45,785 nucleotides of DNA from Oceanobacillus chungangensis (GTDB taxonomy: Bacteria > Bacillota > Bacilli > Bacillales > Amphibacillaceae): assembly GCF_003369565.1 (NCBI RefSeq), contig NZ_PIOD01000009.1, positions 1 through 45,785 on the forward strand. The letters run 5' to 3'. Below the pieces are notes generated by a model. The model saw only the letters and a program-made list of their open reading frames with translations. It had not been told where the DNA came from and made no database searches. Numbering within the stretch: position 1 is the first letter of the stretch; every line of letters starts with the position of its first letter. The translations under genes and the position numbers were made by a program. Below are positions 36,316 through 44,992 of the stretch, in pieces.

Positions 36316-36891
36316 TTAATCAACTAATCGGAAAGCCCGGTAATAATTATCATCCTTAAATTTTCCAAACAACTGTAATGATTGTCCATCATATTTTCCC
36401 GGAAAGAACATGATAACCGGTACATTGTCCAACACTTCTTGTAAGTTATTTAGAATGTTATGAGAGCGAACAAATGGATAAACTTTTCCTATTCCAGTGA
36501 GAAACACCACATTATAGTCATCCATTGTTATTTTTTCCTTTATTTTTTCTAAAAACACTTCCGGTTTGGCAAATGTAGTCATTGCTCTAAACAATTGATC
36601 TTTCCCTTGACGCTCTTCCATTTCAAAAATACGATCAAAAATTCTTTTTTGCTTTGTTATGTCAATGAGCATCTTATACAAATCAAACTCGATTATTCTT
36701 CGATTCGATCCTTCATAACTAAACTGCCTTTTGATACGCTTAACGTAGTCTCTAATATACAACTCTTGATTAGGTTCGTAGTCAAACACATAAAAACTAA
36801 TTTCATTTCCCAGACCACGACCTTCTATAAATTTATCTTCCTTAATTTTATCAGCTATTTTATCAGCTCTTGCTTTTAAGTTGCTCACCAT
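36316..36891 (-). CDS. brxB: BrxB, DUF1788 BREX protein
   Basis: 191 residues, the usual size. The C-terminal part VVFLTGIGKVYPFVRSHNILNNLQ...VIMFFPGKYDGQSLQLFG is the conserved DUF1788 signature. Its biochemical role in BREX is unsettled, but it is a core gene. It starts 8 bp after brxA, with AGGAGGTGATATG directly upstream. Confidence 0.95.
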   Translation of the reverse strand: MVSNLKARADKIADKIKEDKFIEGRGLGNEISFYVFDYEPNQELYIRDYVKRIKRQFSYEGSNRRIIEFDLYKMLIDITKQKRIFDRIFEMEERQGKDQLFRAMTTFAKPEVFLEKIKEKITMDDYNVVFLTGIGKVYPFVRSHNILNNLQEVLDNVPVIMFFPGKYDGQSLQLFGKFKDDNYYRAFRLVD

Positions 36892-36899
36892 ATCACCTC

Positions 36900-37496
36900 C
36901 TACTCACCCATCGCACGTACATAACAAGCATCACCAATTTGAGTGAGATGATTCTTTATCTGTTCATCAATAATTAGCCTATTCAGCTCTTTACCTTTTC
37001 TCGTTCTTAGTATTCCACTTTCATACAATACTTGCATGTAAGCTCTTTTTAACTTTTCAATATTAGTGTCGCTCCAACCCGCTATCTTTTCACTTTGCTC
37101 TGACTTAGAGGTAAAGAAGAGGTTGATGTCTTTCTTTTCAATTAAATAATCATTATTATGTAGTTTTTCCCCTATTACCTCATCCATGAACTCATAGAAC
37201 AGCAAATCTGTTTTTATGATGGCATATAGGTTCAGGACTTTTCCCGTTTCAATCGAGCCTTCCAGCATCAAGGCCGCAAGAGTCTCATCAATAGCTTCAG
37301 CCCTTTTCATAACGGAAGGTAGTGCTCTGTTGATTCTCCCTTGGTTATTAAATTGAAACAGATTTTCCTCTTTTACTTTTTGCCTAATTTCCTGTTTGGA
37401 AAGTCCAAACTGCTTTAACTTTATGACCTGCTTTAACTCAAAAAGTAAAAAGGATGCCCCATTTAAACTTGAAGAATATTCTAATTCTATTGTCAT
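36900..37496 (-). CDS. brxA: BrxA, DUF1819 BREX protein
   Basis: 198 residues from the ATG at 37496 (MTIELEYSSS), which has AAAGG 9 nt upstream. A longer TTG reading to 37517 includes that site. The features YSSSLNGASFLLFELKQV and the later GWSDTNIEKLKRAYMQVLYESGIL are typical DUF1819 landmarks. BrxA is a small DNA-binding core protein of type I BREX. It follows the leader ORF by about 30 bp. Confidence 0.94.
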   Translation of the reverse strand: MTIELEYSSSLNGASFLLFELKQVIKLKQFGLSKQEIRQKVKEENLFQFNNQGRINRALPSVMKRAEAIDETLAALMLEGSIETGKVLNLYAIIKTDLLFYEFMDEVIGEKLHNNDYLIEKKDINLFFTSKSEQSEKIAGWSDTNIEKLKRAYMQVLYESGILRTRKGKELNRLIIDEQIKNHLTQIGDACYVRAMGE

Positions 37497-37527
37497 ACAA
37501 TCATACCTTTCGGACAAGACTTTTTAC

Positions 37528-37764
37528 CTACTTTATTTCCAATACTTTTTCCACGACAGCTAAGCGTCTCTTCCCACATTGTTGCTGAACTACTTTTGTA
37601 AAATGATTGTCCTTTATTAGTTTTTCTTGATTATTTTCGTATAAGTTCTTAATTCCATTTATTAGCTCATTATCTTTTAACTCTTCCTGCCAATAAGAAT
37701 CGACTAGCTTGTTCAAATCAATAGCTAAATCCCTCTGTGTACGATAAAACATTTTCAATTCCAC
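37528..37764 (-). CDS. Small BREX-leader protein (TIGR04540-like)
   Basis: About 78 residues from a GTG at 37764, with AAGAGGTG 6 nt upstream; an ATG at 37782 (84 residues) has no good ribosome binding site. The pattern YRTQRDLAIDLNKLVDSYW...IKNLYENN...QCGKRRLAVVEKVL resembles a small conserved firmicute family that I recall as TIGR04540 and as often preceding BREX genes. It is the first gene of the operon. A regulatory or complex-assembly role is possible; none is established. Confidence 0.65.
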   Translation of the reverse strand: MELKMFYRTQRDLAIDLNKLVDSYWQEELKDNELINGIKNLYENNQEKLIKDNHFTKVVQQQCGKRRLAVVEKVLEIK

Positions 37765-37782
37765 AGGTTTCACCTCTTGCAT

Positions 37783-38133
37783 AGTTCTTACATACTTATT
37801 ATTTTAGTCTTATTCCACTAGGAACTCAATGGTAAAGGTATGATACTTTAAATACTAAATTATGAACTTAATACGATAAGATTATTTCTCATAAGAGTTT
37901 GGTTCATTGCTATAAAATGTCAAAAGAGATCAAACATTAAGTCAGTCTTCATAAAACTAGACTTCTTGTTGTCCTAATGATTCAAACACACATTCTTTTT
38001 GTGTATTCTCCACATAAAGACCGTATTAGAGCCTGATTGAGTACATTATATGGATCATTAACATCCATAATCACTTGAATAGTGTACCAGAAACGGGTCC
38101 AATCAAGTTCTAATGACAATTCAAATAGTAAAA
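37783..38133 (-). promoter_or_regulatory. Upstream region of the BREX operon
   Basis: This stretch of about 350 bp is gene-free and AT-rich and must contain the BREX promoter. A TTGACA lies on the minus strand near 37920, but no good -10 box is found at 16-18 bp, so I do not name an exact promoter. A 64-codon reading at 37982-38176 overlaps the palindrome below and is not convincing. Confidence 0.4.
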
Positions 38134-38177
38134 AATGCCATTGAATAACACGGAATTCCGTGTTATTCAATGGCATT
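38134..38177 (-). terminator. Perfect 44-bp palindrome, likely terminator of the small XRE gene
   Basis: The 22-nt arms, centred on GGAATTCC, are perfectly complementary with no loop. On the minus strand the right arm is followed by six T. It begins 5 bp after the XRE stop codon, so a rho-independent terminator with an unusually long stem is the simplest reading. A protein-binding or recombination site is the alternative. Confidence 0.75.
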
Positions 38178-38181
38178 GCTC

Positions 38182-38460
38182 TTAATTTGTTATCCTCTTA
38201 AATTCTTCAATGTTCATTAAGACTTTTTCTAAATATGCCATGAGCTTCTCTGTATCCCAATCGAAACCACAAAGTAAGATAACTAGCCTACTGTTCAAAA
38301 GAGCTTGCCTTTTCCCAACTTCAATTCTGTATATGAACGATGGAGACAAATTTGTTCTATCCGCTAAGTCCTGGAGACTCATCCCATACTGTTTCCGTAC
38401 TTTTCTAACGTATTCGCCAAAATTATTAAATGCCATATCTATTTCCTCAATATTGCTCAT
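38182..38460 (-). CDS. Small XRE-family regulator upstream of BREX
   Basis: 92 residues with a clear helix-turn-helix (MSLQDLADRTNLSPSFIYRIEVGKRQ, about 26-51) and a short helical tail. GGGGG lies 7 nt before the ATG. It is the nearest regulator to the BREX operon and is transcribed toward it, divergently from the 170-residue gene. It could repress BREX or its divergent neighbour. It is much smaller than the WYL-type BrxR regulators of other BREX loci. Confidence 0.8.
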   Translation of the reverse strand: MSNIEEIDMAFNNFGEYVRKVRKQYGMSLQDLADRTNLSPSFIYRIEVGKRQALLNSRLVILLCGFDWDTEKLMAYLEKVLMNIEEFKRITN

Positions 38461-38644
38461 ATCATTACCCCCAGTTTATTTTACTGGCATCACCAGTCCC
38501 ATTTTTGTTATTGCTCAATATACTACTGAAGATAATGTCGAAATATAACTTTTTACTCGAACCACAATAAGTTATTAAACATTCATGAAAACAATAGTAT
38601 AAAAGGAATTACAAACTACTAGGAAAACAGGAGAGTGATGTGTA

Positions 38645-39157
38645 ATGCAGCAAGAGGAATTTCAAAAGATGGACCTAATTGAACGTGCAGAATATGTGAA
38701 TAGTTTGTTAGCTGACGTGAAAGACCTGAAAAAGGTCGCCGAACAACACCAAATAAGCTATAGTACGTTTTGCAAGGAAATGCGTAGGGGTGGATACACC
38801 TTCAACCAGTCAAAGAAGCAATACGAGAAAACATTCTCTATACAGGAGTATAAGGAGATTGAAAAGCATATCAATACAGATGGAGAGCCCAGTGAAGTTA
38901 CTCAGTTCATATCAGAACACATGGAAGAGCTTAAAAAGCTACTGATGGTCCATGCTGATCAGTTAGTCTTAAATCCGATTGTCTATGACCCAACCATCGA
39001 AACTATCACAAAATCAATGCAAATCAACTCCCAGGTGTATAAGGAATTTTCCAATCTATGCTCAACTAAGTTCAGACATCTGAAATTACGTGATATCATT
39101 TCCCAGTGCGTTCACGAATTTACAGAGAGCTACAAAGATAAGACCCCTCATCAATGA
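38645..39157 (+). CDS. Plasmid-type DNA-binding protein (HTH plus RHH-like tail)
   Basis: 170 residues. An N-terminal helix-turn-helix-like part (LKKVAEQHQISYSTFCKEMRRGGY) is followed by a C-terminal segment (MQINSQVYKEFSNLCSTKFRHLKLRDIISQCVHEF) with a ribbon-helix-helix pattern. It is divergent from the small XRE gene, with about 180 bp between them. Proteins of this look are common on large Bacillus plasmids next to replication genes. A repressor role is inferred. Confidence 0.7.
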   Translation: MQQEEFQKMDLIERAEYVNSLLADVKDLKKVAEQHQISYSTFCKEMRRGGYTFNQSKKQYEKTFSIQEYKEIEKHINTDGEPSEVTQFISEHMEELKKLLMVHADQLVLNPIVYDPTIETITKSMQINSQVYKEFSNLCSTKFRHLKLRDIISQCVHEFTESYKDKTPHQ

Positions 39158-39169
39158 TATTTGGGGTCT
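39141..39169 (+). terminator. Terminator of the 170-residue gene
   Basis: AGACCCC (39141-39147) pairs with GGGGTCT (39163-39169). The stem overlaps the stop codon and is followed by ATTATTA. The T-run is weak. Confidence 0.55.
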
Positions 39170-39184
39170 ATTATTAACCGTTTA

Positions 39185-39427
39185 TTATTCTTCCCAAGAT
39201 GTTAGCAAATCAATGATCTCATTTTGCGTATGTCCATCCCAACCGTTTTGACCCCAATAAAAACACCTTTATCCACATAGACCATTCTCTAACAAAAGTT
39301 TAGCAGCCTGATAGAATCCAAAACAAGAAGCAATTTGTAAAGGGGTTCTCCCAAGCTGATCAGTTTCATTAACATCTACGTTTTGTTCAACAATCATATA
39401 TCCCGCTTTGTGTAAAGAATCTTCCAT
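39185..39427 (-). pseudogene. Ankyrin-repeat protein fragment with an in-frame stop
   Basis: On the minus strand, from the ATG at 39427, an ankyrin-like segment reads DVNETDQLGRTPLQIASCFGF...AKLLLENG. It stops at TAA (39269-39271) after 52 codons. The same frame continues with a plausible protein end (GWDGHTQNEIIDLLTSWEE) to a TAA at 39185. The gene appears broken by one nonsense change near an ankyrin loop. A good AGGAGG lies upstream of the start, so a truncated 52-residue peptide may still be made. Confidence 0.6.
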
Positions 39428-39473
39428 TAATCATAACCTCCTATTAATACTGCTAAAACCCTTAGTCAGTCCT

Positions 39474-39740
39474 CTAATTTTCTATAAAAGACTGCAGAAA
39501 TTCTTCAAAATCTTTATCTTCAAGGTAAAATAAGTCTATATAGGAAATTGGCAACTTATGTCCCTTAAAATCTATTTCAAACCCTTTCCGCTTTCCAAAC
39601 CCATTATTTTTGGATGAGTATTCATGTTTCAATAAGTCCATTAATTGAAACAAACGCATATCTGGGTACGATTCCCATATTCCTTGTAGCAGATTCAGTA
39701 TCACCTTTATTCTTTCTGGATTTCTTTTCATTTCATTCAT
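39474..39740 (-). CDS. Small hypothetical protein (RNPERI...WESYPDMRL pattern)
   Basis: 88 residues. The pattern RNPERIKVILNLLQGIWESYPDMRLFQLMDLL is typical of a small conserved bacterial family that I know only as hypothetical (distantly DUF1040-like). The end is acidic (YLEDKDFEEFLQSFIEN). It follows the ankyrin fragment in the same direction. Function unknown. Confidence 0.65.
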   Translation of the reverse strand: MNEMKRNPERIKVILNLLQGIWESYPDMRLFQLMDLLKHEYSSKNNGFGKRKGFEIDFKGHKLPISYIDLFYLEDKDFEEFLQSFIEN

Positions 39741-39841
39741 TTTCTTACGTGCACTCCTCTCTAATTTATTTGATCCTTATTAATCTAAGATTACCTGGAG
39801 CATTTGAAACTCTTTCGGTTGATTCGGAGCTTTATGAGTTT

Positions 39842-40180
39842 TCAACCGATTATATCTTGACTTTGATTTTGGAAAGTAATAAAGGATTCCTTTTGAAAAG
39901 ATGTAACATGCTCATTTAAAATAATCGAATTTTTATCAAGGGACTCATTAATTTGTCCGATCATTTCAACCAGGGTATTTTCTAGTCTGTCTTGTCTCTT
40001 TAGAATCTGGTTTGTAACTTCTTTTAAGACAACTGAATGCTCTTCAAGGGTGTCGAATCGATCTTGTAAAGTTTCCACATTTAATTCCATTTTATTGATC
40101 ATCTTTTGTTCGATTTTCTCCAGTTTCGGAGAAATTACATGTATAGTTTTGCTCATTTTCTCATTTCCAGTTGCCTCCAT
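39842..40180 (-). CDS. Coiled-coil protein coupled to the nuclease gene
   Basis: About 112 residues, predicted helical over nearly the full length with heptad-like hydrophobics (residues about 15-95: LEKIEQKMINKMELNVETLQ and onward). No enzyme motif is seen. Its ATG at 40180 overlaps the TGA of the upstream nuclease gene (TGATG), a clear sign of translational coupling. It may be an inhibitor, tether or dimerisation partner of the nuclease. Confidence 0.7.
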   Translation of the reverse strand: MEATGNEKMSKTIHVISPKLEKIEQKMINKMELNVETLQDRFDTLEEHSVVLKEVTNQILKRQDRLENTLVEMIGQINESLDKNSIILNEHVTSFQKESFITFQNQSQDIIG

Positions 40181-41232
40181 CAATCCTTATTCTTGAATAA
40201 ATTTTTATTATATTGGTCAAAATTAATGATAGCGATCTCATTTGGGTCTCTTCTACTATATGTAAAAGGTGAGAAGAACAAAATAAACTTTTCATAAACT
40301 TCAATAAGATTATCAACTACTTCAGGGATATTATCGAGATTAGATTGCATATAATAGCTAATTGCACGATTTCCATCACTAAATTGAATATCCCGGCTGA
40401 TTTTTTCCCTTATTACATTGCTATGAGATTTAAAAACCTTGTACCAATTATTATAACTTTTACTAAAACAAATTTTTACAAATGCCTTTCCTGAATTATC
40501 ATAAACTGTAGCATCATAATAAATTCCATCTCGTCCAGCAGCAATTCTTAATATCTTATTTAATAAAGATTCTTTTTCGGTATGGAAATTCAAATAATAT
40601 GGGATTATCTCTCGCAATTTAGCCAAGAGGTATTTATTTCTATCTTCAAATCGTGAAAAATCATAAATTTCATCTCGCCCCTTATATGGTACAGCTAAAT
40701 AAGATGTTGACAATGGTATGTATTTATCAACTAATAATAGAGGAGGAGAGCCAATTTGATTAATCATATCGAGTTTATTATATACTTCTAACTCATATCC
40801 TTGATTACAGTATTCAAGTACATCTAACACCATCGGGTTTATTTGAATCGCAAAAAAATCTATCTGCTTATCACGATTACTTTTTAGTAGTCGCTTTACC
40901 TTGTTTATATGATTTGGGTTAAATTCTGATGCCACCCATATTATGATACCTTCTTGGATATTCTCGATTAGTAGCTTTATTTTTTTCTCAAAGTGATTAT
41001 ATATATCAGATGGACCTATTTGATACTCAGCATAAATTTTAATGCCTCTTTCACGTGTGACTGCGGATAGGTCTATAGGCTTTCCGTTCTTATACTTGGA
41101 TTTAAACATACGCAATTCACACTTAATAGAGGATTTGACAAATTCCTCGCCAATTACACTACTTAAAAATTCCGAAAATAACTTATTATGAATTTTTAAG
41201 TATGTCTCTTTTCTAGCTCCATTCTTGCTCAC
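40180..41232 (-). CDS. PD-(D/E)XK-like nuclease-fold protein
   Basis: 350 residues. The N-terminal domain has PIDLSAV (Asp54) followed by IKIYAEYQ (Glu69, Gln71), then a helix and GIIIWVASEFNPNHI. This is the D...E-x-Q plus V-I-W-I-A pattern of the nuclease domain in DUF4268-type proteins, where Gln replaces the usual Lys. The C-terminal half (200-350) contains a domain ending in a run of aromatic residues. Enzymes of this fold in accessory loci are usually restriction-like. It forms a two-gene unit with the coiled-coil gene and is a candidate second defence system next to BREX. Confidence 0.7.
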   Translation of the reverse strand: MSKNGARKETYLKIHNKLFSEFLSSVIGEEFVKSSIKCELRMFKSKYKNGKPIDLSAVTRERGIKIYAEYQIGPSDIYNHFEKKIKLLIENIQEGIIIWVASEFNPNHINKVKRLLKSNRDKQIDFFAIQINPMVLDVLEYCNQGYELEVYNKLDMINQIGSPPLLLVDKYIPLSTSYLAVPYKGRDEIYDFSRFEDRNKYLLAKLREIIPYYLNFHTEKESLLNKILRIAAGRDGIYYDATVYDNSGKAFVKICFSKSYNNWYKVFKSHSNVIREKISRDIQFSDGNRAISYYMQSNLDNIPEVVDNLIEVYEKFILFFSPFTYSRRDPNEIAIINFDQYNKNLFKNKD

Positions 41233-41546
41233 TTTATATTCCTCCTAAGTTATTAACAATGTTTACTATTTTGTTAACCGAGGTCTACATTTCATTTGGA
41301 ATGTTTTAAATGGTAATACTGAATAATTTACATTTATCATTACTAATATAAAATCTAAAATTATTGATTAAATTCGATTCTGAAATAAATGCACTATATA
41401 AGAAGAAACGTGCATAACATTGTATAAGAATATCAGCTATGTACTACAGTATTCTTAAACGGAAGTCATACACGCCGTCTTCTTTGTCATCTATATCAAT
41501 ATTTACAGACAGACCATTATTTCACATGTCAAAAAACTTAACCAAA
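41233..41546. other. Gene-free stretch upstream of the nuclease gene
   Basis: It contains TTAACA/TGTTAA half-sites near 41250-41277, possibly an operator, and a TAAGAATA/TATTCTTA hairpin at about 41427-41456. No gene is seen. Confidence 0.4.
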
Positions 41547-41756
41547 TCACAATCCAATTGATTTTAAAAACTTTTCCTCTGGTACATTAAGAATTTTTGC
41601 CAATCTAGCAGCATCAAGTACGTTTAGCGAATTCCGTTTCTCATTAACTAGCCTTGAATAAAAAGACACATCAATCTCACCCAAATTAGCCAATTTATTC
41701 ATACTCAACCCCGAACTAAAACGGTATTCCTCATAAAGCTCCATTAAATTTTTCAT
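41547..41756 (-). CDS. Small XRE-type HTH protein
   Basis: 69 residues, almost all helix-turn-helix: SMNKLANLGEIDVSFYSRLVNEKRNS, then DAARLAKILNVPEE. A GGAGTTGT site lies just before the ATG. It lies upstream of the nuclease/coiled-coil pair in the same direction, separated by about 310 bp, so it is a likely local repressor. Confidence 0.75.
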   Translation of the reverse strand: MKNLMELYEEYRFSSGLSMNKLANLGEIDVSFYSRLVNEKRNSLNVLDAARLAKILNVPEEKFLKSIGL

Positions 41757-42301
41757 TACAATACAACTCCTTTTATTTTTTGAGGTTATTAATTAAGACC
41801 TTTTTGTGAACCTCTTGCAATTTAATATGAATAACTTAATTCCTTTCTATTCGCAGTTTCCCACGATTCCAAAAGTTACCAATTAATAATCTCTATTTTG
41901 AAGACTACTTTGAGATGATTGCCATATACTAAAAAATTTACCCATTTACCATTTACTATAGGAAACGGTATTTTTAAAATTATCGAGTCAATGGAGATTC
42001 AGAAAAACATATACGAAAAGCCTTATTTAATAATCACCTGAAAATTAAGCAGGTATAATATTAAACCAGTTCTAGTCCAAGTATTGTAGAAACATTGAAC
42101 AAAAAGAAAAAGACTGAATTGAATCCAGCCCGAATTTGTATTGAATATACGATTTAATCATTGAGTAGGTAGTATTTTCCTGCTCTTTTTCCTCTCTTTC
42201 TACCGCTCATTTTATTAGCAAAACATTCCATTGACTATAATCAGTGGAAACTATTAATCCAATAGACCCGTTTCATGATTAAAAATAATGTAAGCAACTA
42301 T
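41757..42301. other. Gene-free stretch, 545 bp
   Basis: No convincing gene. It holds a short hairpin (ACCTG/CAGGT near 42037-42055) and a T-rich run (minus strand) near 42105-42130 that may terminate the 274-residue gene. A 25-codon basic reading is noted under rejected items. Confidence 0.4.
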
Positions 42302-43126
42302 TTATGAAGTTAATGCCTTATTTATATATTCCTGCCAATAGTCTTCATCACCATCAATTTCATGAAGCCAACAATACATTAATAATATTTCAAGTAATTG
42401 TTTTTTTCCTTTGATAAAAGGTTTATTGGAAATTCTTCTAAATAATGAGTTAATGTTGAATAAATTATTTTTTTGTTTATAGTCGTACTCATATTTCCGC
42501 CAACTATCCTTGCTTCTAATCCTATGCTTTGCATCCCATGTTTCCTCATTTTCAAAAAAGCGAGACACATAGTTTGAAGCAAAAGTCAGCAAATTTACTT
42601 GATATTTGTCCCACGTCTTATTAATCCACCCTTCTACTTCCTCTGATATATAGATATTTTCAAAATCCATTTTTGAATTGCTTTGATTTCGATGATGATC
42701 TTTGATAAAAAGGAAAAGCATTTCAGTTTGTTCTTTCAGAAAATGATTTTTCTTGATGAGGTGAGCATAACAATCATAAGAAATACTGCGAAACTCTTGG
42801 TCAGTGTTGTATAGATAAAATAAATCATCCTTTTTAAGATAACTAACAATGGAACGATTTAGTTGCTTGTCATAGTCATCATAAATTCCAACTAACCATT
42901 CTTGAATTTCGGATTCATAGTTCCGAAGGGAATTTTTATACTTTTCAAGTCGTTCTTCGTTTAACACTGTTTTTTCATCCATCTTTGAAATATCAAGGTA
43001 TTGATTAAAATATTCGAATATATAGTTCATAAACGTTTGCATGTTTTGAGCTTTTGACTCAATATCAAATTCATTAATTCGGTCTTCCTTTTTTCTTTTT
43101 GATATGTACTCTTCAAGAGAAAGCAT
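42302..43126 (-). CDS. Hypothetical helical protein
   Basis: 274 residues with AGGATG 8 nt before the ATG. It is strongly charged and aromatic and predicted mostly helical, with no membrane segment and no catalytic motif that I can identify. It carries many Tyr, Trp and Lys residues (SWRKYEYDYKQKNNLF). It is a single gene between the XRE protein and the phospholipase-D-like gene. Function unknown; its position in a defence-rich region is the only hint. Confidence 0.65.
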   Translation of the reverse strand: MLSLEEYISKRKKEDRINEFDIESKAQNMQTFMNYIFEYFNQYLDISKMDEKTVLNEERLEKYKNSLRNYESEIQEWLVGIYDDYDKQLNRSIVSYLKKDDLFYLYNTDQEFRSISYDCYAHLIKKNHFLKEQTEMLFLFIKDHHRNQSNSKMDFENIYISEEVEGWINKTWDKYQVNLLTFASNYVSRFFENEETWDAKHRIRSKDSWRKYEYDYKQKNNLFNINSLFRRISNKPFIKGKKQLLEILLMYCWLHEIDGDEDYWQEYINKALTS

Positions 43127-43471
43127 ATTTATTCACATCCTAATTTATCTTCCTATAACCTTTCTATTTATTATACTAAATTCTCCTTCAAATCTTAATT
43201 CCTACCCCTTTTTCCATCTACTTTGTCCCCATCGAAAAATAACGATTCTCTGCCCTCTTTCCTCTCAGTCCACTCAACTTCTTCTCTTCCAAGGATCGAC
43301 GCCCTTATCTATACATCTATTTTCTGTTATAAAATAATTACGTTCCTACTTGATAGAATACCGAATGAAAGACAGAGGACCCACTGGTTCGAAAAAGTAA
43401 GAAAAAATACTGAAAAAATGAATTGGGGAAGACTAGACCCTTAATGGTCAAGGGTTTGCTGATTTTGGCAT

Positions 43472-43516
43472 AAAAAAACTCGAGGGTCTGCCGGAAAAGT
43501 ACCGGAAAAACCCTCG
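43472..43516 (-). terminator. Terminator of the phospholipase-D-like gene
   Basis: CGAGGGT (43481-43487) pairs with ACCCTCG (43510-43516), with an inner CCGG/CCGG pair. On the minus strand it is followed by seven T. It lies about 40 bp past the stop at 43555. Confidence 0.85.
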
Positions 43517-43554
43517 GATTGGAAACATTAATTTTACTTAGGGTCATCTAGGAA

Positions 43555-44787
43555 TCATAAAATTGTATCATAACCATGTTCATCAAAAAGTTTATCTAAT
43601 CTCGTTATTAAGAATTGCTTAGCTTCATTTGTAATTTTAATATGGGCTTTTTGGTGATGCCTTTTTAATATTTGAGATATCGGTATTTCTGGTGATTTTA
43701 TTGTACCTGGATAAACTTTGTGTTTTAAACCATTCACTAACTCTATTAACGAAATACCATTTTCTACTGGCATTTTTAAAAATTTACCATTAGTAAATTC
43801 AATATAATATGGATAACGGCCATTCCATTTTTTAAATTTAGGATTAGTTTCATCAATTACGTTTTCATCTTTATAAGCATAGGTAGTTGCATAACCTACT
43901 ATCATTGGTGTATCATTACCAAATTTATCTTTGCTTAAAACTGCAATAAAAAGGTACTCACCATCTTGAACACTTCTTGGTCTTAACGGATAAAAAGTTC
44001 TATTAAGAAATTCATAATTATATTTTTTTCTAGTAACATATACTTCTTTATTGCTAATTCTATCATTACTATTACCCTCAAATTTTATCCTTGCACCGGT
44101 GAAGTTTTCTGCATCTATAAAATCTTTTGTATTAATATCCTCAAGAATGTCAAAATGTTCTTTGAAGTTATAACTTGGATTGCTTTGAATTGAGTTTTCA
44201 TTCACATCTATAACTGCACCCCAACGCTTCTGATTGAACTCATTAGGATTTGACCCTTGTTTCATCTTCCCTCTTCCAGTAGTTGCCTTTGTTACAGCCT
44301 CTAACTCTTTTTTGACTAATTCATTTGTAATTCTATAGTCGCCTAATTCACAAATTTTATGTAAGCTACCCATAAAGTAATCTACACAATGTTTACTAAA
44401 CTCAACTTCATTTTTTACTATTAGGCCTAACTCATGATTTTTAAAAAATCCACTTAAAGTAAAGTTAGCTGATCCCAAAATAATATTTTTCTCATCAAAA
44501 ATATATAATTTAGAATGCAAGTGTTGAAGTGCAAACAACTCCGCACCTGCTTCAAGAAGTCTTTCGAGACCATTGATACTATTAGCACCTTGAATAAATT
44601 CCTCTCTATTGAATCGTGTAATAATTTTACATTCGACCTTATACTCCGATTCCTCTAACCATGTAGCTAAGCTATGAGCAGTTGGATAGCTTATAAACGG
44701 AGACATAATATAAATAGCTTCTGTTGTTCCTTCTAATAAATTGAAGAATTCTCCTCCAATATCTTTATGCAGCAACTGAATCCCCAT
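43555..44787 (-). CDS. Phospholipase-D-superfamily nuclease-like protein
   Basis: 410 residues from the ATG at 44787, with GGGAGG 6 nt upstream; the longer reading to 44811 includes this site. One HKD motif is present: HSKLYIFD, with His91, Lys93 and Asp98, followed by GSANFT (105-110). A single HKD means that two subunits would share the active site, as in BfiI- and Nuc-type nucleases. The C-terminal 230 residues are a separate domain of beta-strand character, probably for DNA recognition, since a plain Nuc protein would be much shorter. That architecture suggests a restriction-like nuclease. No methyltransferase is adjacent other than PglX, 11 kb away. Confidence 0.8.
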   Translation of the reverse strand: MGIQLLHKDIGGEFFNLLEGTTEAIYIMSPFISYPTAHSLATWLEESEYKVECKIITRFNREEFIQGANSINGLERLLEAGAELFALQHLHSKLYIFDEKNIILGSANFTLSGFFKNHELGLIVKNEVEFSKHCVDYFMGSLHKICELGDYRITNELVKKELEAVTKATTGRGKMKQGSNPNEFNQKRWGAVIDVNENSIQSNPSYNFKEHFDILEDINTKDFIDAENFTGARIKFEGNSNDRISNKEVYVTRKKYNYEFLNRTFYPLRPRSVQDGEYLFIAVLSKDKFGNDTPMIVGYATTYAYKDENVIDETNPKFKKWNGRYPYYIEFTNGKFLKMPVENGISLIELVNGLKHKVYPGTIKSPEIPISQILKRHHQKAHIKITNEAKQFLITRLDKLFDEHGYDTIL

Positions 44788-44992
44788 AACATACCTCCCA
44801 ATGAACCTCATATGTATATATCAAATTATTTCTATACCTATCAAAATTAGTTAGAAATCTATTCTTAGCATAACATAACCTTTTAGAATATTAGCAAATC
44901 AGAGCCTATACGAATGAATGATTCAGATATCAAATCGAAAGAATTCTTTTACCTCTTATCTCTTATCATTTTCTTCATACTACTATATGCCT

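Noticed and set aside
37982..38176. A 64-codon minus-strand reading upstream of BREX.
   Set aside because: Its first codons lie in the 44-bp palindrome and it has no good start; probably chance.
42154..42231. A 25-codon basic reading on the minus strand (MECFANKMSGRKRGKRAGKYY...).
   Set aside because: No ribosome binding site before the ATG, and too short to judge from composition.
43338..43547. A 69-codon minus-strand reading after the phospholipase-D gene.
   Set aside because: It covers the terminator hairpin and has no ribosome binding site.
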